Positions 1-6,160 of a stretch of DNA of 12,013 bases are shown in pieces; the first letter of the stretch is position 1; each line of letters opens with the position of its first letter. Made by a program: the position numbers and the translations under genes. Source of the stretch: an uncultured Coriobacteriales bacterium (GTDB taxonomy: Bacteria > Actinomycetota > Coriobacteriia > Coriobacteriales > UMGS124); NCBI GenBank assembly GCA_934654475.1, contig CAKUFZ010000040.1:1-12013 (forward strand). Reading direction: 5' to 3'. The notes below the pieces were generated by a model. It had not been told where the DNA came from. It searched no databases and saw only the letters and a list, made by a program, of their open reading frames with translations.

Positions 1-75
1 GTTGATAGGGCGCAGGTGCAAGGCGCGCGAGCGCCTCAGCCGGGCGCCACTAATCGGCCGAGCCCTTCGGGACAC
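1..75 (+). rRNA. 23S ribosomal RNA, 3' end (partial)
   Basis: The first bases, GTTGATAGG, match the conserved segment close to the 3' end of bacterial 23S rRNA. A variable helix follows (GGCGC ... GCGCC around 23-36), then the conserved CACTAATCGGCCGAG at 48-62, equivalent to the ACTAAT...CCGAG that precedes the terminal helix. The gene body lies upstream of the window. The exact 3' end cannot be set because the 5' strand of helix 1 is not visible; it should fall around 70-77, in or just after CCCTTCGGGACAC. No open reading frame here is credible. Transcription is rightward, as for every other gene in the window. Confidence 0.9.
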
Positions 76-159
76 ATTAAAGAGTCCCCTCCGCTCCCGA
101 CCGTTCTCAAGAAGAGGCTTCCTCGAGCGCTGTGCGGCCCCCAGGGCGCCCGCGTCACC

Positions 160-181
160 AAAAGGCCCTCCGGGGCCTTTT
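160..181 (+). terminator. rRNA operon intrinsic terminator
   Basis: A perfect 9-bp stem, AAAAGGCCC (160-168) with GGGCCTTTT (173-181), encloses a TCCG tetraloop closed by C-G, the very stable UNCG class. The T-run forms the descending arm and the A-run the ascending arm, so it could work in both directions. It lies about 85 bases after the 23S end, as expected for the end of an rRNA transcript. Confidence 0.85.
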
Positions 182-276
182 CGCGTTTCTGGGGTCTTTC
201 GCTCAATCAATTTTCGTTTGGACCTGCCACTCCTCGGTCTCTTGACCTGCTGCTGCGACGCCGGCCTGGTTTTTCA

Positions 277-295
277 CCCCCTACAGGGGGCTTTT
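277..295 (+). terminator. Possible second, weaker terminator hairpin
   Basis: CCCCC (277-281) pairs with GGGGG (286-290) around a TACA loop, followed by CTTTT. The stem has only 5 bp but is all G-C. It could be a back-up terminator for the rRNA transcript. It lies just upstream of the -10 box of the next gene, so it could also overlap the -35 region of that promoter. Confidence 0.4.
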
Positions 296-309
296 CCGTT
301 CAATATGCG

Positions 310-315
310 TATAAT
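310..315 (+). promoter_or_regulatory. -10 box (TATAAT) for the nfu operon
   Basis: This is a perfect consensus TATAAT 35 bases before the ATG of the NifU-like gene. No good -35 is seen at 16-18 bases upstream, where the sequence is GGGGCTTTTC. A TG lies one base out of register for an extended -10. The position after the rRNA terminators makes it the likely start of the nfu-lgt transcript. Confidence 0.6.
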
Positions 316-350
316 ACCTGTGTCCTACCACCAAGTATGGAGAGGTTAAC

Positions 351-590
351 ATGGCTATTGATCGCGTTAAGGTAGTTCAGATTATTGAGATTATGCGTGA
401 GTCGCTTCAGGCAGACGGTGGCGATATCTCCCTGGTCGACATTTCTGAAGACGGCGTTGTCACGGTTGAGTTGCATGGCGCTTGCGCTTCTTGTGCGCTT
501 TCTTCCTACGATCTTTCGATGGGCGTTGAGCGCGTGCTGAAGGAGCGCGTGCCTGGCGTCACGAAGGTCGTCGCTCTCGAGGATGATTAA
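351..590 (+). CDS. NifU C-terminal-domain (NFU) Fe-S cluster carrier protein
   Basis: This 79-residue protein consists almost entirely of one NFU domain. It has the family signature LQADGGDISLVDI (about 19-31) and the CxxC motif GACASC with Cys45 and Cys48, which in this family holds a bridging [4Fe-4S] cluster between two subunits for delivery to apoproteins. The end, RVPGVTKVVAL, is the usual last helix and strand. Stand-alone NFU domains of 70-100 residues are common in Gram-positives. The ATG is preceded by GGAGAGG at 339-345, good spacing. A cysteine-rich protein follows after 2 bases, so the carrier may supply it or other Fe-S enzymes such as the radical SAM protein further along. The domain call is certain; the client proteins are unknown. 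Confidence 0.92.
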   Translation: MAIDRVKVVQIIEIMRESLQADGGDISLVDISEDGVVTVELHGACASCALSSYDLSMGVERVLKERVPGVTKVVALEDD

Positions 591-592
591 TC

Positions 593-940
593 ATGGCTGA
601 GCCTCGTTGCTGGGAACTTCGTGGGTGCGATGGTCTTATGGGCTTGACTGCCCCGATGACGGAGGAGTGCCCACACTGTCGCAGCGACTGCTACAACCCT
701 TGTCCGGGCGAGTGTCACTACACCGCTTGCAGCAGACCCACGCATAAGGTTGCAACCGACATCAATTTGATTCTCGATGCCACGGTTGATCGGTATGCAG
801 CTATCAAACAGGCCTGTTATACCTGCGAATTCTTTCTCAAGCATGCTCCTCGTGTTGGACAAGTCGATCGTACGTGTGTGGTTGTGCCTGAGGCTGCGCA
901 GAGTGATTCCGAATCCAGCGTCTCTATTCACTGCTTCTAA
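593..940 (+). CDS. Small cysteine-rich protein, putative metal or Fe-S binding
   Basis: This 115-residue protein has 12 cysteines: 6, 12, 26, 29, 33, 37, 41, 46, 75, 78, 95 and 114. The first part, CWELRGC, resembles the CW start of two-CW-type small proteins. A dense run CPHCxxxCxxxCxxxCxxxxC follows at 26-46. After a helical stretch (54-73) comes YTCEFF with a CxxC pair at 75/78, then a weakly conserved-looking tail ending HCF. No signal peptide or membrane helix is visible, so it is probably cytoplasmic. It starts 2 bases after the NFU carrier, with GAGGA (579-583) inside that gene as ribosome site, and ends 12 bases before the lgt start codon. Binding of Fe-S clusters or zinc is inferred from the cysteine spacing and the neighbour. 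I do not recognise a function. Confidence 0.8.
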   Translation: MAEPRCWELRGCDGLMGLTAPMTEECPHCRSDCYNPCPGECHYTACSRPTHKVATDINLILDATVDRYAAIKQACYTCEFFLKHAPRVGQVDRTCVVVPEAAQSDSESSVSIHCF

Positions 941-952
941 TTTGGAGGCTCG

Positions 953-1768
953 TTGCTTGATCAGATCTATCACGCAATCAGCCCCATTGCGTTTTCAATC
1001 GGTCCCGTAGACGTTCGCTGGTATGGTCTGGCATATCTTGCCGGTTTCTTTTTCGCCGCCCTGGTTATGTATCGTGTTGCCCGGCGTTGGAAGCTGCCTA
1101 TGAGCATCGACGATGTGTTCGTGCTCATCGTTTTTATTGCCTTTGGTGTCATTATCGGGGCGCGTGCGGCCTATGTGCTGTTCTATAACTTGGATTACTA
1201 TCTGAGCAATCCGGCGCACATTTTGATGTTCAACGAAGGCGGCATGTCCTTCCATGGTGGGTTTGTTGGCGCGGTTCTTGGCGGCCTGTGTGCATGCAAG
1301 TATCTCAAGCTGTCATTTGCGACCATGTGCGACCTCGGGGCAATAGCGGCTCCCATTGGTTTGTTCTTCGGCCGTTGTGCGAACTTCATCAATGGCGAGC
1401 TGTGGGGCAAGCCCTGCGATCTTCCTTGGGCCGTGACGTTTGAGTCGGGTGGGGGAGTTCCTCGTCATCCGTCTCAGCTGTATGAGGCCTTGCTCGAGGG
1501 GGTTGTTCTCTTTTGCATCCTCTTTGCCATGTCACGGCGTCGTCCTGCGTTTCCCCAAGGCACGTTTATCGGCATGTTCATGGCGTGCTATGGGGTGTTC
1601 CGCTTTCTCATTGAGTTCGTGCGTGTGCCCGACGCTCAGCTTGGGTATCTTTTTGGGCCTATCACCATGGGGCAGATGCTCTCCTTGCCACTGGTGATAC
1701 TGGGCATAGCCCTGGTCGTAGTGGCGCATAAGCGCAACTCAGCCCAGAGACTTCATGTTGAACCGTGA
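953..1768 (+). CDS. lgt: Prolipoprotein diacylglyceryl transferase
   Basis: Lgt transfers the diacylglyceryl group of phosphatidylglycerol to the lipobox cysteine of prolipoproteins at the membrane, the first step of lipoprotein maturation. The 271-residue length is typical. Visible motifs are VRWYGLAY (21-28), the MSFHGG loop (98-103) with the conserved His101, the Lgt signature GRCANFINGELWG (140-152) containing the essential Arg and Asn, and RHPSQLYEA (171-179). About seven hydrophobic segments span the chain, ending in SLPLVILGIALVVVA. The start is TTG at 953 with GGAGG at 944-948, only 4 bases away. A TTG start with this tight spacing suggests modest translation. It appears to be the last gene of the nfu unit. 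No terminator is obvious after it. Confidence 0.97.
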   Translation: MLDQIYHAISPIAFSIGPVDVRWYGLAYLAGFFFAALVMYRVARRWKLPMSIDDVFVLIVFIAFGVIIGARAAYVLFYNLDYYLSNPAHILMFNEGGMSFHGGFVGAVLGGLCACKYLKLSFATMCDLGAIAAPIGLFFGRCANFINGELWGKPCDLPWAVTFESGGGVPRHPSQLYEALLEGVVLFCILFAMSRRRPAFPQGTFIGMFMACYGVFRFLIEFVRVPDAQLGYLFGPITMGQMLSLPLVILGIALVVVAHKRNSAQRLHVEP

Positions 1769-1919
1769 TCTCTCTAGTGATTTGCTAAAAAGATGAGATT
1801 TTCTATTCCAGATGCTTGCAAGATTTTGTAGCATAGGAACGTTATGTCTGGTGTGTTTTGCTGTTCTCATGGCGACGGAACACGCCTTGGTCAATTGAGT
1901 CAGGTAAGAAGGAGCATGC
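1769..1919 (+). other. lgt-yebC intergenic region with an imperfect hairpin
   Basis: This 151-base spacer is clearly more AT-rich than its surroundings. An imperfect hairpin spans 1812-1834: ATGCT with AGCAT, then, after a bulged T, GCAA with TTGT around a GATT loop. No T-run follows, so it is not a typical terminator. Partial -35-like boxes exist (TTGCTA at 1782, TTGCAA at 1816), but none has a convincing -10 at the right distance, so I do not call a specific promoter. The shift in codon use at yebC nevertheless makes a separate promoter here likely. A good ribosome site, AAGGAG (1909-1914), precedes yebC. Confidence 0.45.
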
Positions 1920-2717
1920 ATGTCCGGACACTCCAAGTGGGCCACCACCAAGCATCGTAAGTTTGCGCAGGATGCAAAGCGCTCGGCGCTTTTCTCTAAG
2001 TTCTCGCGCATCATCACTGTTGCCGCTCGTACGGGTGGCGACCCCAACCCCGAGAACAACTTCGCCCTTGCTGCGGCCATCGAGAAGGCCCGCATGAACT
2101 CCATGCCCAAGGACAAGATCGACGCTGCCATCAAGAAGGCCTTTGGTTCTGGTTCTGATGCAGCCAACTACTCCGAGATCACCTATGAGGGCTATGGCCC
2201 CGCTGGTGTCGCCGTGTACGTTGACTGCCTGACCGACAACAAGAACCGTACCGCTGCCGATGTCCGTTCTGCCTTCAGCCATGCTGGCGGCTCCCTGGGC
2301 ACCACTGGTTCGGTTGCCTTCCAGTTCGAGCGCAAGGGCTCCATCGCCGTCGAGAAGGTCATTCACTCCGACGACAAGAAGGTTGCCGACCGCGAGAACG
2401 CCGTCGACGAGGACGAGTTCATGATGGCCGTCGCCGAGGCCGAGGGCGAGGACTACGACGACAACGGTGACGAGTGGATCGTTTGGACCGCTTACGACAA
2501 GATGCAGGATGTCCACAAGGCTCTTGAGGCCCAGGGCATCGAGGTCAAGGGTAGCGAGCTCACCATGGTTCCCACCACCCCGACCGCTGTCTCCGTGTCT
2601 GACGCCAAGAAGGTCCAGCGCCTCATCGACCGTCTTGAGGAGCTCGACGACGTTCAGAACGTCTACCACACCATGGAGATGACCGACGAGATCGCCGCGG
2701 CTCTCGAGGAAGAGTAA
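1920..2717 (+). CDS. yebC: YebC/PmpR/TACO1-family protein
   Basis: The start MSGHSKWATTKHRKFAQDAKR and the blocks GGDPNPENNFALAAAIEKAR (about 39-58), YEGYGPAGVAVYVDCLTDN (89-107), HAGGSLGTTGSVAFQF (121-136) and LEELDDVQNVYH identify the family without doubt. Members have been described as DNA-binding regulators, and more recently as ribosome-associated factors that relieve stalling at difficult sequences. I cannot tell which applies here. At 265 residues it is longer than the usual 235-250: an acidic insertion lies around 147-185 and a short acidic tail follows the normal C-terminus. Codon use is strongly biased to GCC, GGC, AAG, GAC and CTC, unlike nfu and lgt before it, which suggests high expression. 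AAGGAG lies 5 bases before the ATG. It is flanked by a spacer and a strong terminator, so it looks monocistronic. Confidence 0.96.
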   Translation: MSGHSKWATTKHRKFAQDAKRSALFSKFSRIITVAARTGGDPNPENNFALAAAIEKARMNSMPKDKIDAAIKKAFGSGSDAANYSEITYEGYGPAGVAVYVDCLTDNKNRTAADVRSAFSHAGGSLGTTGSVAFQFERKGSIAVEKVIHSDDKKVADRENAVDEDEFMMAVAEAEGEDYDDNGDEWIVWTAYDKMQDVHKALEAQGIEVKGSELTMVPTTPTAVSVSDAKKVQRLIDRLEELDDVQNVYHTMEMTDEIAAALEEE

Positions 2718-2746
2718 GCTTCCACGCGCAAGCATGGTGAATCTTG

Positions 2747-2776
2747 AAGGCCCCGGGCATCTGCCTGGGGCCTTTT
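2747..2776 (+). terminator. Strong intrinsic terminator after yebC
   Basis: AAGGCCCC (2747-2754) pairs with GGGGCCTT (2767-2774). The stem continues inward through one G-T and three G-C pairs to an ATCT loop, giving about 12 bp, followed by TTTT (2773-2776, partly in the stem). It starts 29 bases after the yebC stop and separates yebC from the envelope-gene unit. Confidence 0.9.
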
Positions 2777-2779
2777 CGC

Positions 2780-2785
2780 TAATAT
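2780..2785 (+). promoter_or_regulatory. Possible -10 box (TAATAT) for the amaP unit
   Basis: TAATAT lies directly after the yebC terminator and 57 bases before the preferred amaP start; an overlapping TATAGC begins at 2783. No clear -35 is seen, and a -35 at normal spacing would lie inside the terminator stem. A promoter is needed somewhere in 2777-2836 unless transcription reads through the terminator. Confidence 0.35.
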
Positions 2786-2821
2786 AGCCTGTGACGTCTC
2801 GTGCAACCTGCTCGTAGGTAA

Positions 2822-2827
2822 GAGAGG
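2822..2827 (+). promoter_or_regulatory. Ribosome binding site that fixes the amaP start
   Basis: GAGAGG abuts the upstream ATG at 2828 with no spacing, but lies 9 bases before the in-frame ATG at 2837. The second ATG is therefore the better start. Confidence 0.65.
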
Positions 2828-2836
2828 ATGGTCCCT

Positions 2837-3397
2837 ATGAAGAGATGGAAAAAGACCGTCACGTCGGTGTTCCTGATTTGCTCCGTGCTCGTGCTTGTAG
2901 GTTTCCTCTTGCTTGTTTGCAGCTCTGAGCTTGCCAGTGTCGTCAAGGGCTTGCTTTTCGCGCTCGGCATCGTGCAGGCATTGGGTATCCTGTTGTTCTC
3001 TGCCGTCTATGTGTACTCGCTTCGTCATCAGGCAGGTGTGCTTGCCGCGGGCCCCGATGGCCGCATTGCCATTGAATACACCGCGCTGCGTTCTGTTGCC
3101 GCATATTCTCTCAAGAACCTTGAGGGCATACAGGTGCTCAAGATCGTTCCCAAGGTCGTGCGCAAGGGCGACACGTCGTTTGTCGACTTCAAGGTCGACG
3201 TGAGCGTGCTTTCCGAGCCCAGGATGAGCTCGGCTGCCGCACAGATTCAGACGTGCGTGAAGAAGAGCGTCGAGGCATTTTGCGACAGCCAGGTGCGCAA
3301 CGTGAACGTTCATTTTGTCCTGCCCAAGGCCAGCTCGGTGAAGCGCCCCGCCTCGAAGGCAAAGGCCCTGCTCGAGGATTTGTCCTCTCAAGACTAG
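2837..3397 (+). CDS. amaP: AmaP-like alkaline shock response membrane anchor protein
   Basis: From the preferred ATG this is 186 residues; an in-frame ATG three codons earlier has no room for a ribosome site. A basic start (MKRWKK) is followed by two membrane helices, about 8-28 and 36-62, and then a soluble cytoplasmic domain (75-162) with alternating strands and helices. That domain ends in VRNVNVHFVLP, like the last strand of Asp23-fold domains. This is the layout of AmaP, which in Staphylococcus aureus tethers Asp23 to the membrane. The next gene, 13 bases on, encodes an Asp23/Gls24 protein, which supports the assignment strongly because AmaP proteins diverge quickly in sequence. The Lys/Ser-rich tail (164-186) is probably disordered. 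The role is inferred from layout and neighbour. Confidence 0.8.
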   Translation: MKRWKKTVTSVFLICSVLVLVGFLLLVCSSELASVVKGLLFALGIVQALGILLFSAVYVYSLRHQAGVLAAGPDGRIAIEYTALRSVAAYSLKNLEGIQVLKIVPKVVRKGDTSFVDFKVDVSVLSEPRMSSAAAQIQTCVKKSVEAFCDSQVRNVNVHFVLPKASSVKRPASKAKALLEDLSSQD

Positions 3398-3410
3398 AAA
3401 GGCTGAGACC

Positions 3411-4037
3411 ATGCATAGGAACAAGAAGTCCTGCGAGATCGAAGACGTGCCCGTTGAGGTTGTTGAGCTCGATGACGAGCAGCAGGCTGCAAGCGACGAG
3501 GATATCGCCGAGATTCATGCGGAAGTTGAAGTCGAAGACGAAGACGAAGACGAGGCTGCTCTTGAACAGCCCGAGGCTGACGATGGGCTGATTCAGGACC
3601 CCGCCGAAGGCGACGCCCCGGCCTGCGACACGATTGAGCAGGCATGCACCGAGGTCAACATCAACGACGAGAGCACGCTTTCCATCGACGGCGGCGTGGT
3701 CGAGAAGATTGTCGCCATGACTGCCCGCGAGGTCGATGGCGTGCTGCAGTTGAAGGGCAGCCTGATTAACTCTCTGCCGGGCCTTCGTGGCTCCGACACA
3801 ACCAAGGGCGTCTCCGTCGAGATGTCGGGAGACGATGCTTGTACGGTCAACGTCGCGGTTATTCTCGAGTACGGCAAGTCGGCGCCGCGTGTGTTCCAGG
3901 AACTGCATGACAAGGTCGCCGGTGCTATCGAAACTATGACGGGCCTTAAGGTTACCGCGGTAAATGTCCGTGTGACCAACGTGCTCACGCGCGCCGAGAT
4001 CGAGGGCGGCAGGCGCAAGGACAAGGGCGAGGCATAG
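3411..4037 (+). CDS. Asp23/Gls24 family envelope stress response protein
   Basis: Residues about 83-196 form an Asp23/Gls24 domain: the entry strand LSIDGGVVEKIVAMTAREVDGV (89-110), the middle strand TVNVAVILEYG (145-155), the helix VFQELHDKVAGAIETMTGL, and the closing VTAVNVRVTNVL (181-192). Members are abundant cytoplasmic proteins that sit at the membrane through AmaP and whose loss triggers cell-wall stress responses. The first ~82 residues are an unusually long, acidic, probably disordered extension rich in Asp and Glu, including EVEVEDEDEDE. The tail is basic (GGRRKDKGEA). AAAGG at 3398-3402 serves as ribosome site. Total length is 208, against about 110-180 for many relatives. MurT follows after 39 bases. 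Confidence 0.93.
   Translation: MHRNKKSCEIEDVPVEVVELDDEQQAASDEDIAEIHAEVEVEDEDEDEAALEQPEADDGLIQDPAEGDAPACDTIEQACTEVNINDESTLSIDGGVVEKIVAMTAREVDGVLQLKGSLINSLPGLRGSDTTKGVSVEMSGDDACTVNVAVILEYGKSAPRVFQELHDKVAGAIETMTGLKVTAVNVRVTNVLTRAEIEGGRRKDKGEA
3534..3551 (+). repeat. Hexanucleotide tandem repeat (GAAGAC)x3
   Basis: Three exact copies of GAAGAC encode the Glu-Asp run in the acidic N-terminal arm of the Asp23-family protein; the run continues imperfectly on both sides. Each unit is two codons, so changes in copy number would keep the reading frame. Confidence 0.8.
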
Positions 4038-4076
4038 CCGTCGTTGCCATAACGACATGCAGGAAAGGTTGGCAGA

Positions 4077-5426
4077 ATGAGTTTTCGCCGCTCAATCGCG
4101 GTTGGCTCAGGTAGGTTGAGTGCCTGGGCGTTGAAGAACGTCTTTCACCGCAACGCCTCGACGTTCCCCGGGCGCATTGCGCTTTCGGTAGATTCGCATG
4201 CGCTTGAGGACCTCGGGTCGCGGCCTTGCAAGGGCAACATCGTCGTGTGTGGAACAAACGGCAAGACGACGACAACCAACTTGCTCGCTCATGCGGTGCA
4301 GGACAGTGGCCAGCGAGTCGCCTGTAACTGGGCAGGGGCAAACATGGCGACGGGTGTCACGACGGCGCTTTTGCCCTCGACACCCGTTGAGTGGGGCGTC
4401 TTCGAGAACGACGAGCTTTCGACGATTCATATCGTGCCATATGTGAAACCTCAGACGCTGCTGCTTCTCAACCTGTTCCGCGACCAGCTCGACCGGTGTG
4501 GCGAGATCGACCATGTTCAGGACGTCATTGTGCAGGCCCTGTCCGCCTCTCCTTCGACGACCCTTCTGTATGACGCCGACGATCCTCTATGCGCGGGCAT
4601 TGCGGTAAAGATCAAGAAGGCTGGCGGTAAGGTCCTGTCGTTTGGTATCGGCGAGGATCTGAACCTGCCGCAGGAACGTGTGCGAGGGGGAGCGTTTTGC
4701 CAGGAGTGTGGAGCGCCTCTCACGTACGCCTATCACCACTACGGCCAGCTGGGAGATTTCTCCTGTCCCTCATGCGGATTTGAGCGCGGCGAGCTTGACT
4801 ATGCTGCGCGCAACGTCCGCGTGGGCATTGACGGTGTCTCGTTTGACGTTGTGACTCGCGATGGGTCCTGCATGGGTCGCATCCACGCGCCGTGGGGCGG
4901 CGTGTACATGGTGTACAACCTCCTCGGCGCTTTCGTTGCGGCACTGGGTGCCGGCGTGGACCTCAAGCAATTCCAGAAGACGGTTGACGCGTACGATCCC
5001 AAGAACGGCCGCCTGCAGCGCTTCTCGGTGAAGGGCAGGCATGTGACGCTCAATCTGGCAAAGAACCCCACGGGATTCAACCAGAACCTGGGCCTGCTCA
5101 TGTCCGATCCTGCTCCCAAGGCAATCTACATTGTCATCAATGACAACGCTAACGACGGCACTGATGTCTCTTGGTTGTGGGACGTCGACTTCGAGCGCCT
5201 GGTCGATCTGAAAGACAAGGTCGTCTATGTCGGAGGCTTACGTGCAAACGACATGCAGGTGCGATTGAAGTACGCTGGCATCGATGCGCAGATCGCAGGC
5301 GACGTCGCTGAATTTCTGTCAAAGACCCAAGGGCTTCCCGGCGATTGGAACGCCTGGGCGCTTACGAACTACTCGGCCCTTTGGCCTGTGAAAGCCGACC
5401 TTGAGAAGTTAGGGGATGTGCAGTGA
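4077..5426 (+). CDS. murT: Lipid II isoglutaminyl synthase subunit MurT
   Basis: With GatD, MurT converts the alpha-carboxyl of D-Glu in the lipid II stem peptide to the amide (D-isoglutamine) using ATP and ammonia from glutamine. The 449 residues show a Mur-ligase ATP site, VVCGTNGKTTTTN (56-68), the segment NLFRDQLDRCGEID (132-145), and a four-cysteine zinc ribbon, CxxC 208/211 and CxxC 230/233, inserted in the Mur domain as in known MurT. The C-terminal DUF1727 domain follows, with GRLQRF (311-316), AKNPTGFNQ (328-336) and NDGTDVSWLWD (359-369). Asp363 in this last block plausibly corresponds to the Asp that completes the GatD catalytic triad. AGGAAAGG at 4061-4068 is the ribosome site. 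The gene overlaps gatD by 4 bases. Confidence 0.97.
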   Translation: MSFRRSIAVGSGRLSAWALKNVFHRNASTFPGRIALSVDSHALEDLGSRPCKGNIVVCGTNGKTTTTNLLAHAVQDSGQRVACNWAGANMATGVTTALLPSTPVEWGVFENDELSTIHIVPYVKPQTLLLLNLFRDQLDRCGEIDHVQDVIVQALSASPSTTLLYDADDPLCAGIAVKIKKAGGKVLSFGIGEDLNLPQERVRGGAFCQECGAPLTYAYHHYGQLGDFSCPSCGFERGELDYAARNVRVGIDGVSFDVVTRDGSCMGRIHAPWGGVYMVYNLLGAFVAALGAGVDLKQFQKTVDAYDPKNGRLQRFSVKGRHVTLNLAKNPTGFNQNLGLLMSDPAPKAIYIVINDNANDGTDVSWLWDVDFERLVDLKDKVVYVGGLRANDMQVRLKYAGIDAQIAGDVAEFLSKTQGLPGDWNAWALTNYSALWPVKADLEKLGDVQ

Positions 5427-6157
5427 GCCGCAAGTTGAGAATCGCCCACCTCTTCCCTGAGCTGCTCAACCTCTACGGTGACGGCGGCAACATCATCACG
5501 CTGCAGAGGCGCTGCGAATGGCGGGGCATCGAATGCGAGGTCGTTCCCGTTCATTTCAGCCATCGCCCCGACTTTTCAGGCATCGACATTGCATTTATCG
5601 GAGGCGGTAGCGACCGTGAGCAGCGCATTGTCTGCAACGAGTTGCTTGCCGTGGGTACCGAGCTGCGCTCGTATGTCAATGATGGCGGCGTGCTGCTTGC
5701 TGTGTGTGGCGGCTATCAGCTCCTGGGGCACAGCTACGTCATGGGCGAGGAAACCCTCAGGGGCTTGTCGCTTGTCGACATGTACACGGACCGGGGAACC
5801 CCTCGCCTTATTGGCAACATCATGATTCAAACTGAGCTTTTCGACATGCCTGTGGTGGGTTATGAGAACCATGGTGGAAGGACCCATCTCGCCGAAGGGG
5901 TTGAGCCACTCGGCCGCGTCGTTCACGGCCATGGCAATGACGGCGCCTCCGGCTACGAGGGCTGTCGTTGGAAAAACGTCGTCGGTACCTACATTCATGG
6001 GCCTCTTTTGCCCAAGAACCCCGAGCTTGCTGACTGGTTGCTTGCCCGTGCGCTCGAGCGTCAAGGCGTGTCCTGCGACCTTGCCAAGCTCGACGATTCG
6101 CAGGAGCGCGCAGCCAACGCCGTCATGGTATCGCGGATGGAAGCCGGGGAGGCGTAG
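5423..6157 (+). CDS. gatD: Lipid II isoglutaminyl synthase glutaminase subunit GatD
   Basis: GatD is a class I (CobB/CobQ-like) glutamine amidotransferase that makes ammonia from glutamine for MurT. Of the 244 residues, the nucleophile is Cys95 in LLAVCGGYQLLG and the catalytic histidine is His192 in GTYIHGPLLPKNPELADWL; Arg128 in TPRLIGN matches the substrate-binding arginine known in S. aureus GatD. The start is GTG at 5423, in the GTGA overlap with the murT stop, with AGGGG at 5411-5415. This suggests translational coupling and equal amounts of the two subunits. The next gene begins 3 bases after its stop. Confidence 0.97.
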   Translation: MSRKLRIAHLFPELLNLYGDGGNIITLQRRCEWRGIECEVVPVHFSHRPDFSGIDIAFIGGGSDREQRIVCNELLAVGTELRSYVNDGGVLLAVCGGYQLLGHSYVMGEETLRGLSLVDMYTDRGTPRLIGNIMIQTELFDMPVVGYENHGGRTHLAEGVEPLGRVVHGHGNDGASGYEGCRWKNVVGTYIHGPLLPKNPELADWLLARALERQGVSCDLAKLDDSQERAANAVMVSRMEAGEA

Positions 6158-6160
6158 AGC

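Larger units (their letters stand above)
76..350 (+). other. rRNA-nfu intergenic region, no 5S rRNA seen
   Basis: This 275-base stretch separates the 23S end from the first protein gene. It holds the rRNA terminator (160-181), a second weaker hairpin (277-295) and the -10 box for the next gene (310-315). I looked on both strands for the usual 5S landmarks (the conserved CCGAACxxGGAAG block and paired ends) and for a tRNA cloverleaf, and found neither. Only 84 bases lie between the 23S end and the first terminator, too few for a ~115-nt 5S. The ORFs that can be read through here are shadows of the rRNA and its spacer. Confidence 0.6.

Noticed and set aside
76..159. A 5S rRNA or tRNA hidden between the 23S end and the terminator
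   Set aside because: The space is too short for 5S, and neither strand shows 5S landmarks or a cloverleaf with a TTCNANNC-like arm.
2..375. Two forward reading frames of 115 and 119 codons at the left edge
   Set aside because: They run across the conserved 23S rRNA 3' end and its terminator, have no ribosome site, and show low-complexity Pro/Arg-rich composition.
1842..2735. 297-codon reverse-strand frame opposite yebC
   Set aside because: yebC on the + strand is unmistakable; the reverse frame is a shadow caused by its strong C/G third-position bias, with Val/Leu/Gly/Asp-rich composition.
2828..2836. ATG at 2828 as the start of the amaP-like gene
   Set aside because: The GAGAGG ribosome site touches this codon directly; the in-frame ATG at 2837 has normal spacing.
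2663..4058. Long reverse-strand frames opposite the amaP and asp23 genes
   Set aside because: They cover the yebC terminator and clearly coding + strand genes, and have no recognisable domain or ribosome site.
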